64,000 nucleotides of DNA, taken from assembly GCF_009848685.1 (NCBI RefSeq), contig NZ_WXTX01000002.1:248001-312000 (forward strand). The letters are read 5' to 3'. This document shows positions 8,640-17,620 of the stretch, in pieces. Positions within the stretch are counted from its first letter, which is position 1. Each line of letters begins with the position of its first letter. A program made the translations under genes and the position numbers. The DNA comes from Andreprevotia sp. IGB-42 (lineage in GTDB: Bacteria; Pseudomonadota; Gammaproteobacteria; Burkholderiales; Chitinibacteraceae). The notes beneath the pieces are model-generated. The model was given only the letters and a program-made list of their open reading frames with translations, did not search any database and was not told the DNA's origin.

Positions 8640-9452
8640 TCAACGATGGCTTTGCCGGTATTGCTCCGGCGTGGTGCCGGCCAGCCGCTGGAACATGGCG
8701 ATGAATGCGGATGCAGTGCTATAGCCCAGCTCGAACGCGATCTCTTGCACGGTATGCCCCGCTTCCAGCGCTTCGATTGCCCGCAAAAAGCGCAGCCGCT
8801 GGCGCCATTCGCCCAGGCTCATGCCCAGCTCACGCCTGCATTGCCGCGCCAGCGTGCGTTCGGTCATGTGGATGGAATCAGCCAGCGCGGCCTGCGTGCG
8901 TGCGTCGCCGGGTGCCTGCTGCAGTACCTGCAACAAGCCGGCCAGTGCCGGTGATGTCGCCATGGGCAGGTAAAGCGTTTCCGCCGCCGCTTGCGTCAGC
9001 TGGTCAACCAGCACCTGCGCGAGGCGTTGATCGGCAGCGGTGCGCGGGATGGCTACATCACGTGTGGCAAAATCGGCCAGCACCGCGCGCAGCAGGTCGC
9101 TGATCACCAGCGTGCACGGCGCAGCCGGCAAATCCGCACACAGTACCGTGGCCAGGTACACCGAGCGATATATCAGTGCATGACGGTTGTAACTGCTGTG
9201 CAGCGCATCAGGCGGCACCCAAACAGCGTATTGCGGCGGCGAGATGAAGCGCTGCCCGTCGATATCGAGTTGCATCACGCCGTGCGACACATAATTGAGC
9301 TGGCCCCAGTCGTGGCGATGTGGTGCGTAATGCGTATCGGCGGCAAATTCGTCGTAACGCAGGTAAACCGGGCAAGGCAGCGCGGTAAAACCCAGATCGT
9401 GCAGGCGTTGCATGAGATGTCCGTAATCCGCCGTGTAATGTCGCAAATTCAT
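8640..9452 (-). CDS. AraC-family transcriptional regulator
   Basis: About 270 residues from the MNLRHYTADYG start; the frame stays open further upstream, but a longer protein would run across the divergent gene's start. An upstream ATG at 9464 is an alternative; neither has a clear Shine-Dalgarno. The N-terminal half is a cupin sensor ('HYAPHRHDWGQLNYVSHGVM'), a type that may bind a small ligand or metal. The C-terminal ~100 residues hold the paired helix-turn-helix: 'LADSIHMTERTLARQCRRELG' and the signature 'VQEIAFELGYSTASAFIAMFQRLAGTTPEQYR'-like region. It sits divergent from an EamA transporter 28 bases away, so it most likely controls that transporter and itself. Confidence 0.88.
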   Translation of the reverse strand: MNLRHYTADYGHLMQRLHDLGFTALPCPVYLRYDEFAADTHYAPHRHDWGQLNYVSHGVMQLDIDGQRFISPPQYAVWVPPDALHSSYNRHALIYRSVYLATVLCADLPAAPCTLVISDLLRAVLADFATRDVAIPRTAADQRLAQVLVDQLTQAAAETLYLPMATSPALAGLLQVLQQAPGDARTQAALADSIHMTERTLARQCRRELGMSLGEWRQRLRFLRAIEALEAGHTVQEIAFELGYSTASAFIAMFQRLAGTTPEQYRQSHR

Positions 9453-9480
9453 TATATGCGGCATAAAAGACAGGTGGACA

Positions 9481-10416
9481 ATGGCTGTATCGATCCGAAC
9501 CTCAAAAAATATGCTGCAATACCTGTACCCGCTGCTGGCCGTGCTGATCTGGTCGGGCAATACCGTCGTCAACAAGCTGGCAGCCGGCAGTATCTACCCG
9601 GCAGAGATCGGCTTTTATCGCTGGCTGCTGGCGGGCTTGCTGTTCACGCCGTTCATGTTGCGCCCGGCATGGCGCAACCGGCAGGCCATCCGCCCGCATG
9701 TGCTGAAGATCTCCGCACTGGGCGCGCTGGGCATGGCGGTGTACCAGAGCCTGGCCTACTACGCGGCGCACCGCACCTCTGCCATCAATATGGGCATCGT
9801 GCTCGCGCTGATGCCGTTGATGACGCTGGCCCTGTCCATACCGCTGCTGGGCCAGCGCCCCGGCTTGCCCGCGCTGTTGGGCGGCGTGGTATCGCTGCCG
9901 GGCGTGCTGGTGGTGATTTCCAGCGGCCATCCGGCCAGTGTTGCCACGCACGGCATGGGCAGCGGCGATGCGATGATGCTGATCGCCACGCTGGCGTATG
10001 CGATCTACAGCGTGCTGCTCAAGCGCTGGCAGCTGAAACTGCCTGCACTGCAGCTGCTGTACCTGCAGATCATTGTTGCGGTGCTGCTGCTGTTGCCGCT
10101 CTACCTGGCCTCACCCAAGGCTGGGTTGACGCCGGCCAACATGCCGTTGATCGCCTTTGCCGGCGTGTTTGCATCGATGCTGGCACCACTGGCGTGGATG
10201 CGTGGCGTGGCAGCGCTCGGCCCCAGCCGCATGACGCTGTTTTTCAACCTGTTGCCGCTGTTCACCGCACTGATCGCCGCCGGCGTACTGGGCGAGCCGC
10301 TGGCGCGCTATCACCTGGCTGGCGGGGCACTCACGCTGGTGGGCGTGCTGCTGACCGAACGGGGGCAAAACAAACCGGCAACGGTGCCGCCAGCGGCGTG
10401 TAAAAACACGGCCTGA
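9481..10416 (+). CDS. EamA/DMT-superfamily transporter
   Basis: 311 residues with about ten hydrophobic helices in two EamA repeats (~10-145 and ~155-295). Typical marks are 'LIWSGNTVVNKLA' in helix 1, 'FYRWLLAGLLF' in helix 2 and the closing 'GEPLARYHLAGGALTLVGVLL'. Family members sit in the inner membrane and usually export metabolites or amino acids; the substrate cannot be told from sequence. The ATG has AGGTGG five bases before it. It is divergent from the AraC gene and is ended by a bidirectional terminator. Confidence 0.9.
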   Translation: MAVSIRTSKNMLQYLYPLLAVLIWSGNTVVNKLAAGSIYPAEIGFYRWLLAGLLFTPFMLRPAWRNRQAIRPHVLKISALGALGMAVYQSLAYYAAHRTSAINMGIVLALMPLMTLALSIPLLGQRPGLPALLGGVVSLPGVLVVISSGHPASVATHGMGSGDAMMLIATLAYAIYSVLLKRWQLKLPALQLLYLQIIVAVLLLLPLYLASPKAGLTPANMPLIAFAGVFASMLAPLAWMRGVAALGPSRMTLFFNLLPLFTALIAAGVLGEPLARYHLAGGALTLVGVLLTERGQNKPATVPPAACKNTA

Positions 10417-10443
10417 TCCCCCTCCAGCAAGCACAAACGAGCG

Positions 10444-10474
10444 CAAAAAAACGCCGGCACAGGCCGGCGTTTTG
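10444..10474. terminator. Bidirectional terminator between the EamA gene and the glycine-zipper lipoprotein
   Basis: A perfect 8-bp stem (10451-10458 with 10463-10470), loop ACAG, A-run on the left and T-run on the right; it serves both converging genes. Confidence 0.88.
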
Positions 10475-10494
10475 CATGGGGGTGCAGACAGCAA

Positions 10495-11013
10495 TCAGAA
10501 GCTGCTGCTGGTCACCGTATTGGTCTTCCTGGCACTCGGAGTGGGGGCCATGTCGCAACGGCTGGCCGGGGCCACGCGGCTGGTCTGGCCGTCGGAAATT
10601 ACATCCACGCACTGCCCCAACTGGAACGGCACATCCGCTTCCTGCACCACCACCACACGCTGACCGTCGTTCAAGCGCACGGTCAACTCGAACGCATCAG
10701 AGCTGTTGACGTTCTTCTCGATGCTGTTGCCAATCATGCCGCCCAGCAATGCGCCGAGAATGCCACTGATGATCTGGCCATTGCCGCCACCGATATGCGC
10801 GCCGGCTGCAATGCCGCCGATGGCGCCGCCGGCTGCCGCACCGATACCGGTGGGGTTCTGCATCTTCACACTACGGATGTTGTCGACCAGGCCGGACTGC
10901 ACCGTCGCCAGGCGGCGCATCTGGTCCTTGCTGTAGACGTTGGCAGAGTCGCTGGCACAGCCAGCCATCAGGGCGCCGGCAAGAACTGCCGCGATCAGGC
11001 TGGAATGTTTCAT
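10495..11013 (-). CDS. Glycine-zipper (SlyB/Pcp-type) outer-membrane lipoprotein
   Basis: 172 residues from ATG 11013, chosen because a CGGAG motif is 7 bases before it but only 1 base from the alternative ATG at 11019. A lipoprotein signal with lipobox L-M-A-G-C ends near residue 19. Residues ~50-100 form a glycine zipper ('GIGAAAGGAIGGIAAG', 'GILGALLGGMIG'), followed by a small beta domain with 'VRLNDGQRVVVVQE'. This is the layout of SlyB/Pcp/YcfJ lipoproteins, which stabilise the outer membrane and often answer to envelope or Mg2+ stress. The last ~18 residues are a Ser/Thr-rich tail. Confidence 0.85.
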   Translation of the reverse strand: MKHSSLIAAVLAGALMAGCASDSANVYSKDQMRRLATVQSGLVDNIRSVKMQNPTGIGAAAGGAIGGIAAGAHIGGGNGQIISGILGALLGGMIGNSIEKNVNSSDAFELTVRLNDGQRVVVVQEADVPFQLGQCVDVISDGQTSRVAPASRCDMAPTPSARKTNTVTSSSF

Positions 11014-11086
11014 GATCATGCTCCGAAAACACTTGGGGGATAATGATGATGCTACGCTTCCCGCGTGCAGAATGCAGTAACCAAAG

Positions 11087-11680
11087 TCACACTTTGCGTC
11101 TGCGCAGCCAGCCGGTCAGCGACCAGCGTTCACGCCGGGCCGGCAGCACCTCGTGTTCGAAGCGATCCGACATGAATACCACCAGCTTGCCGGCCTGCGG
11201 CAGGATGTCCTGATGGCTGCCATCATCCAGGTACAGCCTCAACTCACCGCCGTTTTCCGGCTGCCAATCGGCATTCAGGTACAGCACGATGGTGACCACG
11301 CGCGTGTCCTGGTTGCGGTGCTGATCGATATGCCGTGAGTAGAAGCTGCCTTCCGGGTAGACCGCCAGATGGCATTCGAGTTCTGCCAGCCCCAGGTAAA
11401 GGTCGCGATTGAGCATCTCGCGCACCGCATCGAGGCGCTGCAGCGCCAGCTGGTCTGCGGCTTCCTCGTTATCCAGCCACAGCACTTCATCGCTGCGGAT
11501 GGCGGCATTGAGCTGGTGCAGTCCTTCGCGCCCGATGCCCGCGCGGCTGAAATTATCGCGCCGCTCCCGGGCATGCGCGAGCAGCGCTGCGGCTTCCGTA
11601 TCAGACAGAAAGCCCTCCACCGTCACCCAGCCGGGGCCGGCCAGGCCATCGGCGATCGCGTTGAATACGTCAGCGTGCAT
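11087..11680 (-). CDS. 2-oxoglutarate/Fe(II)-dependent oxygenase (prolyl-4-hydroxylase-like)
   Basis: 197 residues with the double-stranded beta-helix pattern of the 2OG-Fe(II) superfamily. The iron ligands are visible as H-x-D in 'SRHIDQHRNQ' (~115-120) and the distal His in 'DRFEHEVLPARRERWSLTGWL' (~170), with the Arg of the 2OG site a few residues later. 'VTIVLYLNADWQPENGGELRL' is the usual strand between them. It would hydroxylate a protein or small molecule in the cytoplasm; the substrate is unknown. The start overlaps the end of gcr by 11 bases, so the two are translationally linked. Confidence 0.87.
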   Translation of the reverse strand: MHADVFNAIADGLAGPGWVTVEGFLSDTEAAALLAHARERRDNFSRAGIGREGLHQLNAAIRSDEVLWLDNEEAADQLALQRLDAVREMLNRDLYLGLAELECHLAVYPEGSFYSRHIDQHRNQDTRVVTIVLYLNADWQPENGGELRLYLDDGSHQDILPQAGKLVVFMSDRFEHEVLPARRERWSLTGWLRRRKV

Positions 11681-13688
11681 CCTGTATTTCCTCCTGGACC
11701 ACGGGCGTTTTCGGTGGCACGAAGAATTCGCCCGGGTGCGTAAAGAAACGGCGGAACAGCTTGCCCGCCAATGGCCGTGCGCTGCGGAAAGTCAGCCGGC
11801 GCGCGCGCAGCGCCACCCACAATGCCAGCGTGAAGCTGACCGCCAGATTGGTCAGGCCGATCAGCGCGATACCGATCGCGGAGGTCAGCACGATCCGCCA
11901 GTCCAGCGCAAAGTTGTAGGTCACTTCAGCGTAGGACAGATACGCGGACGAGAAAGTGATATGCCGTATGTCCACCGGCAAGCCCAGCAAGGTGCCGATG
12001 GTGCCGATCACGCCCAGCATCATGCCGAAGTAGAAGTTACCGGCCAGCGCGCCCAGGTTGTTCTCGATATAGCGCGCAATGCGGAAGGTACGCTGCGTGC
12101 CCAGCAAGCGGTTCAGCCACGGCAATGCGGCGATGCGTTGCGGAATCTGGTTGTAGATCGCCTTGTTGTCGTAATAGCCGGAAATCAGCCCGGACAGGAA
12201 CAGGCAGATGCCGGCAATGGCCGCGTGGAACAACGCCAGGCTGGCCAGCGGGTTGAGATCATGCAGCAGATGATCGGCCTTGGCCTTGTCGATCACCGGC
12301 TCGCCAACGCCATACTGCCAGGCCATGGCAATCAGCAGTGCCACCGGCATGGCCACGATCACGTTGCCGAGGATGGCCACGAACTGGGTGCGGCCCACCG
12401 TGACGATCAGATCGGCCAGCTTGTCGAGCTGCAGCGACTTTTTCACCTGCTTGCTGCCATGCTGGATGGCGCCGGCAATGCGCGCCGCTGTCATTGCCGG
12501 CTGCTTGGTGGCCACCGTGCAATGCAGCATGTGGATCAGCATGAAGCCGAATGCATAATTGAGGCCGAAGGCCAGCGCCTCCAGCAGCATGGGCAGGTGC
12601 GCCTTGCCGATCAGCAGCTTGATCAGCGCCATGAAGCCGACCACCACGCCCGCGCCCGCAGCCGAGCGGAACATGGCCATCCATTCGCTGCGACTTTCGG
12701 CAATGTAGTGCTCACCGGTGTGGCTGGCATGCTCGGTCACTTGCAGCGCCAGCAGCTCGGTGTTCTCGGCGAACACGTCGCGCAGCGTATAGCGGCGGTT
12801 TTCCGCCCGCACGAAAGTGATGACGGTGTCGATCAACAGCTCGGCTTTCTCGGACGATGGCGGCGGATCAAGCAACAGCAACACGGTGCGCAAGCGGTCA
12901 ATATGCTGACTGATGCGCAACACGTGGTAAGTCAGGCTGACCGATACGCCGTTTCTGGAGGCATTCCTGCGCACGCGGCTGATAAATTCTTCGCACTGGT
13001 CCAACAGCACCAGAATGGGCTTGACGTCTTCATCCGGCAGGCGCTTTTCGATCATGTCGCGCCGGTACCCCTCGATATAGGCCAGCGTCTCGACATTCTG
13101 GCGCACGAAGGGCGATTCGAAACGGTCACCATCCGGGTGGTTCTGGATGATCTCCGGCTCGACGCCGATTGCAGAGAGCCGGCACGACAGCACCTGTGCG
13201 GCCTCCAGCGCCTGCATGCGCGTGAGGTTGATGCTCTCCTGATCGGTTTCTTCCTCGAAATGCATTGCGCGGCCAAGATCGATCCAGGCTTCGCGCGGCA
13301 CCATTTCCAGCCAGACATAATCGTCCTTGCGATGAAAGATCGCGCCGAACAGGTCCTTGAGCGAATGGGGATTGAACACCGGCGGCAGCAGGCGGTGGCC
13401 GATACGCTTGACCAGTGCACTGTAGAAGCTTTCATTCGAAAACACGCCGGTATCGGTGTACAGCCGCACCTGGCGGCGCGTGGACAGGATATGCAGCAAA
13501 TGGTGGCGCAACGAGGCGCGGTACGCGGCATGCGTTTCAAGCAGATAGGCCAGCGCCTGTACGCCGTTGGTAGCGGCCTGACTGTCATCGGTGGCGCGAG
13601 GGCGGACTGCATCGACCAGATCACGCAGCAGGTCAAATGCGCGTGCCTCCCGGCTCGCCGTGGTCATCTCGCGCAGGATGGCTTCCAT
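11670..13688 (-). CDS. gcr: Gcr-type 'site-specific recombinase' (large membrane protein)
   Basis: 672 residues. The N-terminal half (~1-330) is soluble and helical with many charged residues; the C-terminal half (~340-640) has six or more hydrophobic segments ('VVGFMALIKLLIG', 'FGFMLIHMLH', 'VIVAMPVALLIAMAW'). This matches betaproteobacterial proteins annotated 'site-specific recombinase', after Neisseria gonorrhoeae Gcr. No tyrosine- or serine-recombinase catalytic motif is visible and the membrane half argues against DNA recombination, so the historical name should be used with care. It is followed by the overlapping 2OG oxygenase. Confidence 0.75.
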   Translation of the reverse strand: MEAILREMTTASREARAFDLLRDLVDAVRPRATDDSQAATNGVQALAYLLETHAAYRASLRHHLLHILSTRRQVRLYTDTGVFSNESFYSALVKRIGHRLLPPVFNPHSLKDLFGAIFHRKDDYVWLEMVPREAWIDLGRAMHFEEETDQESINLTRMQALEAAQVLSCRLSAIGVEPEIIQNHPDGDRFESPFVRQNVETLAYIEGYRRDMIEKRLPDEDVKPILVLLDQCEEFISRVRRNASRNGVSVSLTYHVLRISQHIDRLRTVLLLLDPPPSSEKAELLIDTVITFVRAENRRYTLRDVFAENTELLALQVTEHASHTGEHYIAESRSEWMAMFRSAAGAGVVVGFMALIKLLIGKAHLPMLLEALAFGLNYAFGFMLIHMLHCTVATKQPAMTAARIAGAIQHGSKQVKKSLQLDKLADLIVTVGRTQFVAILGNVIVAMPVALLIAMAWQYGVGEPVIDKAKADHLLHDLNPLASLALFHAAIAGICLFLSGLISGYYDNKAIYNQIPQRIAALPWLNRLLGTQRTFRIARYIENNLGALAGNFYFGMMLGVIGTIGTLLGLPVDIRHITFSSAYLSYAEVTYNFALDWRIVLTSAIGIALIGLTNLAVSFTLALWVALRARRLTFRSARPLAGKLFRRFFTHPGEFFVPPKTPVVQEEIQDAR

Positions 13689-13820
13689 TCGTACTCCTTG
13701 TCATTGCGGGTCGGCCCGGCATCCGTGCGGACGCAACTCGGGCAGCTTTACATGCGGCAAGCATGCCGCATGGCGGCCGGAGCGTCGAGGCAGGATTGCC
13801 GGCAAGCAGCCGGGGCGGGC

Positions 13821-13848
13821 AAAAAAAAGGCCATCCGGAGGATGGCCT
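13821..13848 (-). terminator. Terminator after exbD
   Basis: An 8-bp perfect stem (13828-13835 with 13841-13848) next to eight A's, giving a U-tract for minus-strand transcripts reading out of exbD. Confidence 0.85.
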
Positions 13849-13882
13849 GATTGACGTCCAGAAAAATCGGACTGCGCAGGTG

Positions 13883-14338
13883 CTACTTGGCCGGCTGTGC
13901 TTCCGGTGCCAGACCGGTCATCTGGCCGGATGGATCGGTGACGAAACCGATGCGGCCCAGGCCCGAGCGCTGTGCCATCGCCATGGTTTGCGCCACCAGC
14001 TCGTAGCGGGTGGCACGATCGGCGGACAGGTGCAGCTCGGGCTGCGGTTGCAGCGGCGCGGCCGACTTGAAGCGGGTTTCCAGCGTGGCCTCGTCGATCT
14101 GCTTGCCATCAAGCCAGCGCTGGCCGGCGGCATCGATCGATACCGCGAGGGCGGCCGGTTTCTTCTGATCAGGCGGCGTGGCGGCGGCGCGTGGCAGATC
14201 CAGTTTCACCTGGTTGGCCAGCACCGGCATGGTGATCATGAAGATGATCAGCAAAACCAGCATGACGTCGACCAGCGGCGTCATGTTGATTTCGTTCATG
14301 ACGTCATCGCCGCCTTCATCCAGCGTGCCGAAGGCCAT
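13883..14338 (-). CDS. exbD: ExbD/TolR-family biopolymer transport protein
   Basis: 151 residues. There is one N-terminal membrane helix (~19-40) containing 'VDVMLVLLIIFMI', whose Asp is the conserved proton-path residue of ExbD/TolR, preceded by the family start 'NEINMTPL'. A periplasmic domain follows ('LHLSADRATRYELVAQTMAMAQRSGLGRIGFVTDP'). With ExbB it forms the proton-driven motor that energises TonB and hence outer-membrane iron receptors. It lies one base after exbB. No tonB gene is visible here or elsewhere in the window. Confidence 0.93.
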   Translation of the reverse strand: MAFGTLDEGGDDVMNEINMTPLVDVMLVLLIIFMITMPVLANQVKLDLPRAAATPPDQKKPAALAVSIDAAGQRWLDGKQIDEATLETRFKSAAPLQPQPELHLSADRATRYELVAQTMAMAQRSGLGRIGFVTDPSGQMTGLAPEAQPAK

Positions 14339-14339
14339 G

Positions 14340-15071
14340 TCAGCGCCCCCCGACCACGTTCAGCGTGGGTGCCGGCGATGGCTGGTGGCCGCCAACGCGG
14401 GCACCGGTCACGAAGTAGGCGTGCAGATCGTGCGCAAAGCGGTTGAGCTGCGCCAAAACCGCCTTGTTGCCGCGGCTGAGCGCGTTGTAGCCCAGTACTG
14501 CCGGGATGGCCACAGCCAGGCCGAACGCGGTCATGATCAGCGCCTCGCCCACCGGGCCGGCTACCTTGTCGATGCCGGCCTGGCCGGATACGCCGATGCT
14601 GACCAGCGCGTGATAGATGCCCCACACGGTGCCGAACAGCCCCACGAACGGCGCGGTGGAACCCACCGACGCAAGTATGGCCATGCCCGACGACATCACT
14701 TGCGATGCATCGTCGATGGTGCGGCGCAGGTTGCTGGTCACCCAGTCGCTGACATTCAGCGCGCCATGCAGGTCCGACTTGTTCTGTGCATGGTGGGCCA
14801 CCGAATCAGCGCCTTCCTCGGCCAGGCTGCGGAACGGGTTGTCGTTCTTGGTATCCCCCAGCGTGGCGAGGCCGGCGGCGAAATCACGCTGGTGCCAGAA
14901 ATCGTGGCTAGCGGCGCGCGCCTGCTTGCGCAGCTTCACCAGACGCCAGGCCTTGAGTGCGATCACGCACCAGGAAGCAATCGACATGATCAGCAGCAGT
15001 GCAGCAACGCCACGCGTGACGATATCGCCCTGTGCCCACATTGCCGCGATGCCGTAAGGATTATGTTCCAT
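14340..15071 (-). CDS. exbB: ExbB/TolQ-family motor protein
   Basis: 243 residues with three membrane helices: ~20-40 and a pair at ~135-160 and ~175-200. The C-terminal half carries the family signature 'GLFGTVWGIYHAL' and 'VAGPVGEALIMTAFGLAVAIPAVLGYN'. ExbB forms the pentameric stator around ExbD in the inner membrane. ExbB is preferred over TolQ because the pair lies beside a Fur-type site and opposite a TonB-dependent receptor cluster. The genes are probably de-repressed when iron is scarce. Confidence 0.93.
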   Translation of the reverse strand: MEHNPYGIAAMWAQGDIVTRGVAALLLIMSIASWCVIALKAWRLVKLRKQARAASHDFWHQRDFAAGLATLGDTKNDNPFRSLAEEGADSVAHHAQNKSDLHGALNVSDWVTSNLRRTIDDASQVMSSGMAILASVGSTAPFVGLFGTVWGIYHALVSIGVSGQAGIDKVAGPVGEALIMTAFGLAVAIPAVLGYNALSRGNKAVLAQLNRFAHDLHAYFVTGARVGGHQPSPAPTLNVVGGR

Positions 15072-15127
15072 CGATGTGTTCCACCGCGCCAGGCGCGCCC
15101 GATAAATTTTGAAGGCTTACATTTTAA

Positions 15128-15146
15128 TGCGAATCGTTATCAATTA
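15128..15146 (-). promoter_or_regulatory. Fur-box-like site upstream of exbB
   Basis: Read on the minus strand, the core TTGATAACGATTCGC follows the Fur consensus GATAATGATAATCATTATC with several mismatches. It lies ~60 bases before the exbB start, where repression would be expected. Confidence 0.55.
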
Positions 15147-15252
15147 ACAAGACGAGTTGGTTCTGATCAGGATGAACGGCACATTTCGCTCCAAAATACA
15201 TACCATAATGCATGTAAAAAGCAAACATCTGACTAAGGTGCAACCCTGAGTT

Positions 15253-15271
15253 ACAAATGATAATGATTCGT
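15253..15271 (+). promoter_or_regulatory. Fur-box-like site upstream of the PepSY/TonB receptor cluster
   Basis: The core AATGATAAT and a following ATT match 13 of 19 consensus Fur positions by my alignment. It is ~120 bases before the first small gene of the cluster. Confidence 0.65.
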
Positions 15272-15393
15272 GTTAACTTGAAAAATCACCCGTTCTGCCC
15301 GTCTCCAAGGTTTTTGCCGCCCCGCTTTTCGAGCGGTAATCGCAGCAATGCCCATCGGGCAAGACCATTCATCTAGATAGCAAGGGCAGTGCC

Positions 15394-15648
15394 GTGACCG
15401 TGTTGGCCATTTTCTTTTCCGTACTGAGCGCCAGTTGCTTTTACCTGGCAGCCAGCCAGCAACGTGTGCTGGCAGTACGCTGGAAGCGTGGCCGCATTAC
15501 CGGCCTGATCATGCTGTTGCCGGCACTGGCCTGCTGGCTGACCGCACAGGGTAGCAGCGCGGGCATTGCCGGGTTTCTGGCGGTGATGATGCTGTGCTGG
15601 GTGCTGCTGCCGGCCGCCACATTGCTGCCGCGCCGGGCCAGCCGCTGA
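15394..15648 (+). CDS. Small membrane protein, possibly DUF3325-like, of the iron-uptake cluster
   Basis: 84 residues, mostly hydrophobic, with three predicted helices (~2-22, ~35-52, ~56-76) and a basic loop 'QQRVLAVRWKRGR'. Length, helix number and position beside a PepSY protein resemble DUF3325, a family that accompanies PepSY proteins and TonB-dependent siderophore receptors in proteobacteria. Recognition is by pattern only. The TGATG overlap with the next gene implies translational coupling. Confidence 0.6.
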   Translation: MTVLAIFFSVLSASCFYLAASQQRVLAVRWKRGRITGLIMLLPALACWLTAQGSSAGIAGFLAVMMLCWVLLPAATLLPRRASR

Positions 15649-15905
15649 TGTGGACCAAATTCACCGCCGGTGCGTTGCTGGGCTTCCCGCTGGCGGTGGC
15701 GCTGACCGGCCTGCTGATCTGGCTATGGCCGGGCGTGTGGATCAGCGCACTGATCGTGGGCCTGCTGTTCTTCGTGCCGCTGTGGATCACCGCGATGACC
15801 ACCAGCGTGTTGTTCCCGCGCCGCCGTGATGCCTGGCTGACGCTGGCCGGCCTTAACCTGATTGCCTACGCACTGCTGTTTGCCGCCAAACAGTGGGCCA
15901 TCTAG
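15648..15905 (+). CDS. Small membrane protein, possibly DUF3649-like, of the iron-uptake cluster
   Basis: 85 residues from the ATG that shares bases with the previous stop codon. There are three hydrophobic helices (~5-25, ~29-50, ~64-82) separated by short basic loops ('FPRRRDAW'). Small proteins of this kind (DUF3649 and relatives) sit between the receptor and PepSY genes in siderophore-uptake clusters. No biochemical role is established, and the family is uncertain. Confidence 0.6.
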   Translation: MWTKFTAGALLGFPLAVALTGLLIWLWPGVWISALIVGLLFFVPLWITAMTTSVLFPRRRDAWLTLAGLNLIAYALLFAAKQWAI

Positions 15906-15912
15906 ATACCGC

Positions 15913-17532
15913 ATGAAATCTGCCACACTCAAGCTTTACCGCAGCCTGCACACCTGGACCGGCATCCTTTGCGGGCTGACGCTGTTCGTCGCCTTCTACG
16001 CTGGCGCCATCACCGTCTTCCATGAAGACCTGCACCAGTGGCAGAACCCGGGCTGGCGCACGCAAGGCCAGGAAACCCCGGCCGATGCGCAGAAGCTGCT
16101 GACCACCGCGCTGGCCGCGCACCCCGAGCTCAAGGGCAATATCGCCATCATGCCGGCCGGCAGCCATTCTTCGCCCAACAACGAAGCCTACTGGTACGAC
16201 CCGAAAATCGATGACTGGGCGCACAAGTCGCTGGCCGATTTCGACCCGCAGACCAGGCCGCAGCATGGCTCGGAGCTGGCGGACTTCGTCGACAGCGTGC
16301 ATCGCACACTGGGCATCCCGGTGGCCGGCCAGTACGTGATGGGCATCGTCAGCATCATTTACGCGCTGGCGCTGGTGTCCGGTGTGCTGATCCATTTGCG
16401 GCAACTGGTGGACGACCTGTTCGCGGTGCGGCCGGGCAAGAACAAGAAACGCTTCTGGCAGGATGCGCACAACCTGATCGGTGTGATCAGCCTGCCCTTC
16501 CACATCATTTTTGCCATCACCGGCGCGCTGTTCAGCCTGTTCGTCATCCTGATGGCGGCGTTCAATTTCGGCGTCTTCGATGGCCAGCTGGAAAAACGCT
16601 TCATCGAGGCGGTCGGTACCGTGCCGCCCAACAGTCCGCAGGCCAGTGGCAAACCGGCAGCGATGCTGAGCGTGGCGCAGCTGACCGCGCGCGCCCGTGC
16701 GCTGGCACCCGACTTCGAGCCCAGCTGGCTGGGTTTCAGCAACTATGGCGATAGCAACGCCTACGTGGAGATACTTGGCAATACGCCGCAGACAGTCAGC
16801 CGCTTTACCGCGATGACGCTGAAAGCCACCAACGGCAGCGTGGTAAAGATCCAGACCCGGGGTGAGCGTGATGTCAACCATGCGGTGATGTCGTCACTGT
16901 ATGGGCTGCATTTCGGCAACTACGCGGGTGATCTGGTGCGCTGGGCGTACTTCCTGCTGGGGCTGTCCGGCGCAGTGCTGTTCTATTCGGGCAACCTGCT
17001 GTGGATCGAATCGCGCCGCAAGCACCGCCAGCAACAACAGGCGCGTGCGCCCTACCGCATGGCACAAGGCACGCTGGGCTGGTGCCTGGGTACCTGCCTG
17101 GGTATTTCGCTGGCCTTCAGTACCGCACTGTTGGCGCCTATGGCCGGGCTCGATGCCGCACGCTGGGAAAAAATCGCCGGCTTCGGCGGTTTCTTTGTGG
17201 CCATCCTGTGGTCGTTCGCCCGCCCGCCAGCGCGTGGCGCGGTTGAATTGCTGATGGTCACCGCCATGGCCACCCTGGCCATTCCGCTGGTGAACGGCCT
17301 CGTGACCGGCGATCACCTGTTGCTGACGCCATGGCATGGCCAGTGGGCGATATTCGGGGTGGACCTGACGGCCACGCTGATGGGGGCCGGTTTCGTCTAC
17401 CTGGCCGCGCTCAGCCGCCGGCGCAGCCGCAATGGCCAGCCCAACAGCGTGTGGGCACTGGATGGGCCGCCTGATATCACGGCCACCACGCCCGATGCAC
17501 AAGCGGATGCCGCGCCCATCGCAGCCCGATGA
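15913..17532 (+). CDS. PepSY-associated membrane protein (PiuB-type, iron uptake)
   Basis: 539 residues from ATG 15913; the upstream extension overlaps the previous gene and is unlikely. The start 'LKLYRSLHTWTGILCGLTLFVAFYAGAITVF' is the PepSY_TM hallmark with a His in helix 1. Further helices lie near ~140-165 and ~190-215, and a cluster of four or five near ~345-510. Two large periplasmic stretches carry PepSY-like sequence ('HLRQLVDDLFAVRPGKNKKRFWQDAHNLIG', 'AVMSSLYGLHFGNY'). Relatives are thought to reduce ferric siderophores or ferrous/ferric iron at the inner membrane. It sits seven bases after the small membrane gene and before the receptor gene. Confidence 0.85.
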   Translation: MKSATLKLYRSLHTWTGILCGLTLFVAFYAGAITVFHEDLHQWQNPGWRTQGQETPADAQKLLTTALAAHPELKGNIAIMPAGSHSSPNNEAYWYDPKIDDWAHKSLADFDPQTRPQHGSELADFVDSVHRTLGIPVAGQYVMGIVSIIYALALVSGVLIHLRQLVDDLFAVRPGKNKKRFWQDAHNLIGVISLPFHIIFAITGALFSLFVILMAAFNFGVFDGQLEKRFIEAVGTVPPNSPQASGKPAAMLSVAQLTARARALAPDFEPSWLGFSNYGDSNAYVEILGNTPQTVSRFTAMTLKATNGSVVKIQTRGERDVNHAVMSSLYGLHFGNYAGDLVRWAYFLLGLSGAVLFYSGNLLWIESRRKHRQQQQARAPYRMAQGTLGWCLGTCLGISLAFSTALLAPMAGLDAARWEKIAGFGGFFVAILWSFARPPARGAVELLMVTAMATLAIPLVNGLVTGDHLLLTPWHGQWAIFGVDLTATLMGAGFVYLAALSRRRSRNGQPNSVWALDGPPDITATTPDAQADAAPIAAR

Positions 17533-17620
17533 GCCAATCGGCCTGTTGATCATTTCGCCCATTATTTCATATCAGGCCGGCCTGCCCAGGCTGCCGGCCC
17601 ATACCACCAGGAGTAGCACC

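Larger units (their letters stand above)
15072..15393. other. Divergent AT-rich control region between exbBD and the iron-uptake cluster
   Basis: 322 bases without a gene, clearly richer in A and T than the flanks. It holds two Fur-box-like sites, one near each flanking operon, listed separately. Confidence 0.7.

Noticed and set aside
11670-13688. Mobile-element recombinase suggested by the gcr name
   Set aside because: No tyrosine or serine recombinase motif, several membrane helices and ordinary base composition; no element ends are seen around it.
11409-13850. 813-codon plus-strand open frame
   Set aside because: It is fully antisense to gcr and the 2OG oxygenase gene, rich in Gln, Arg and His as expected for the reverse frame of GC-rich coding DNA, and has no recognisable domain.
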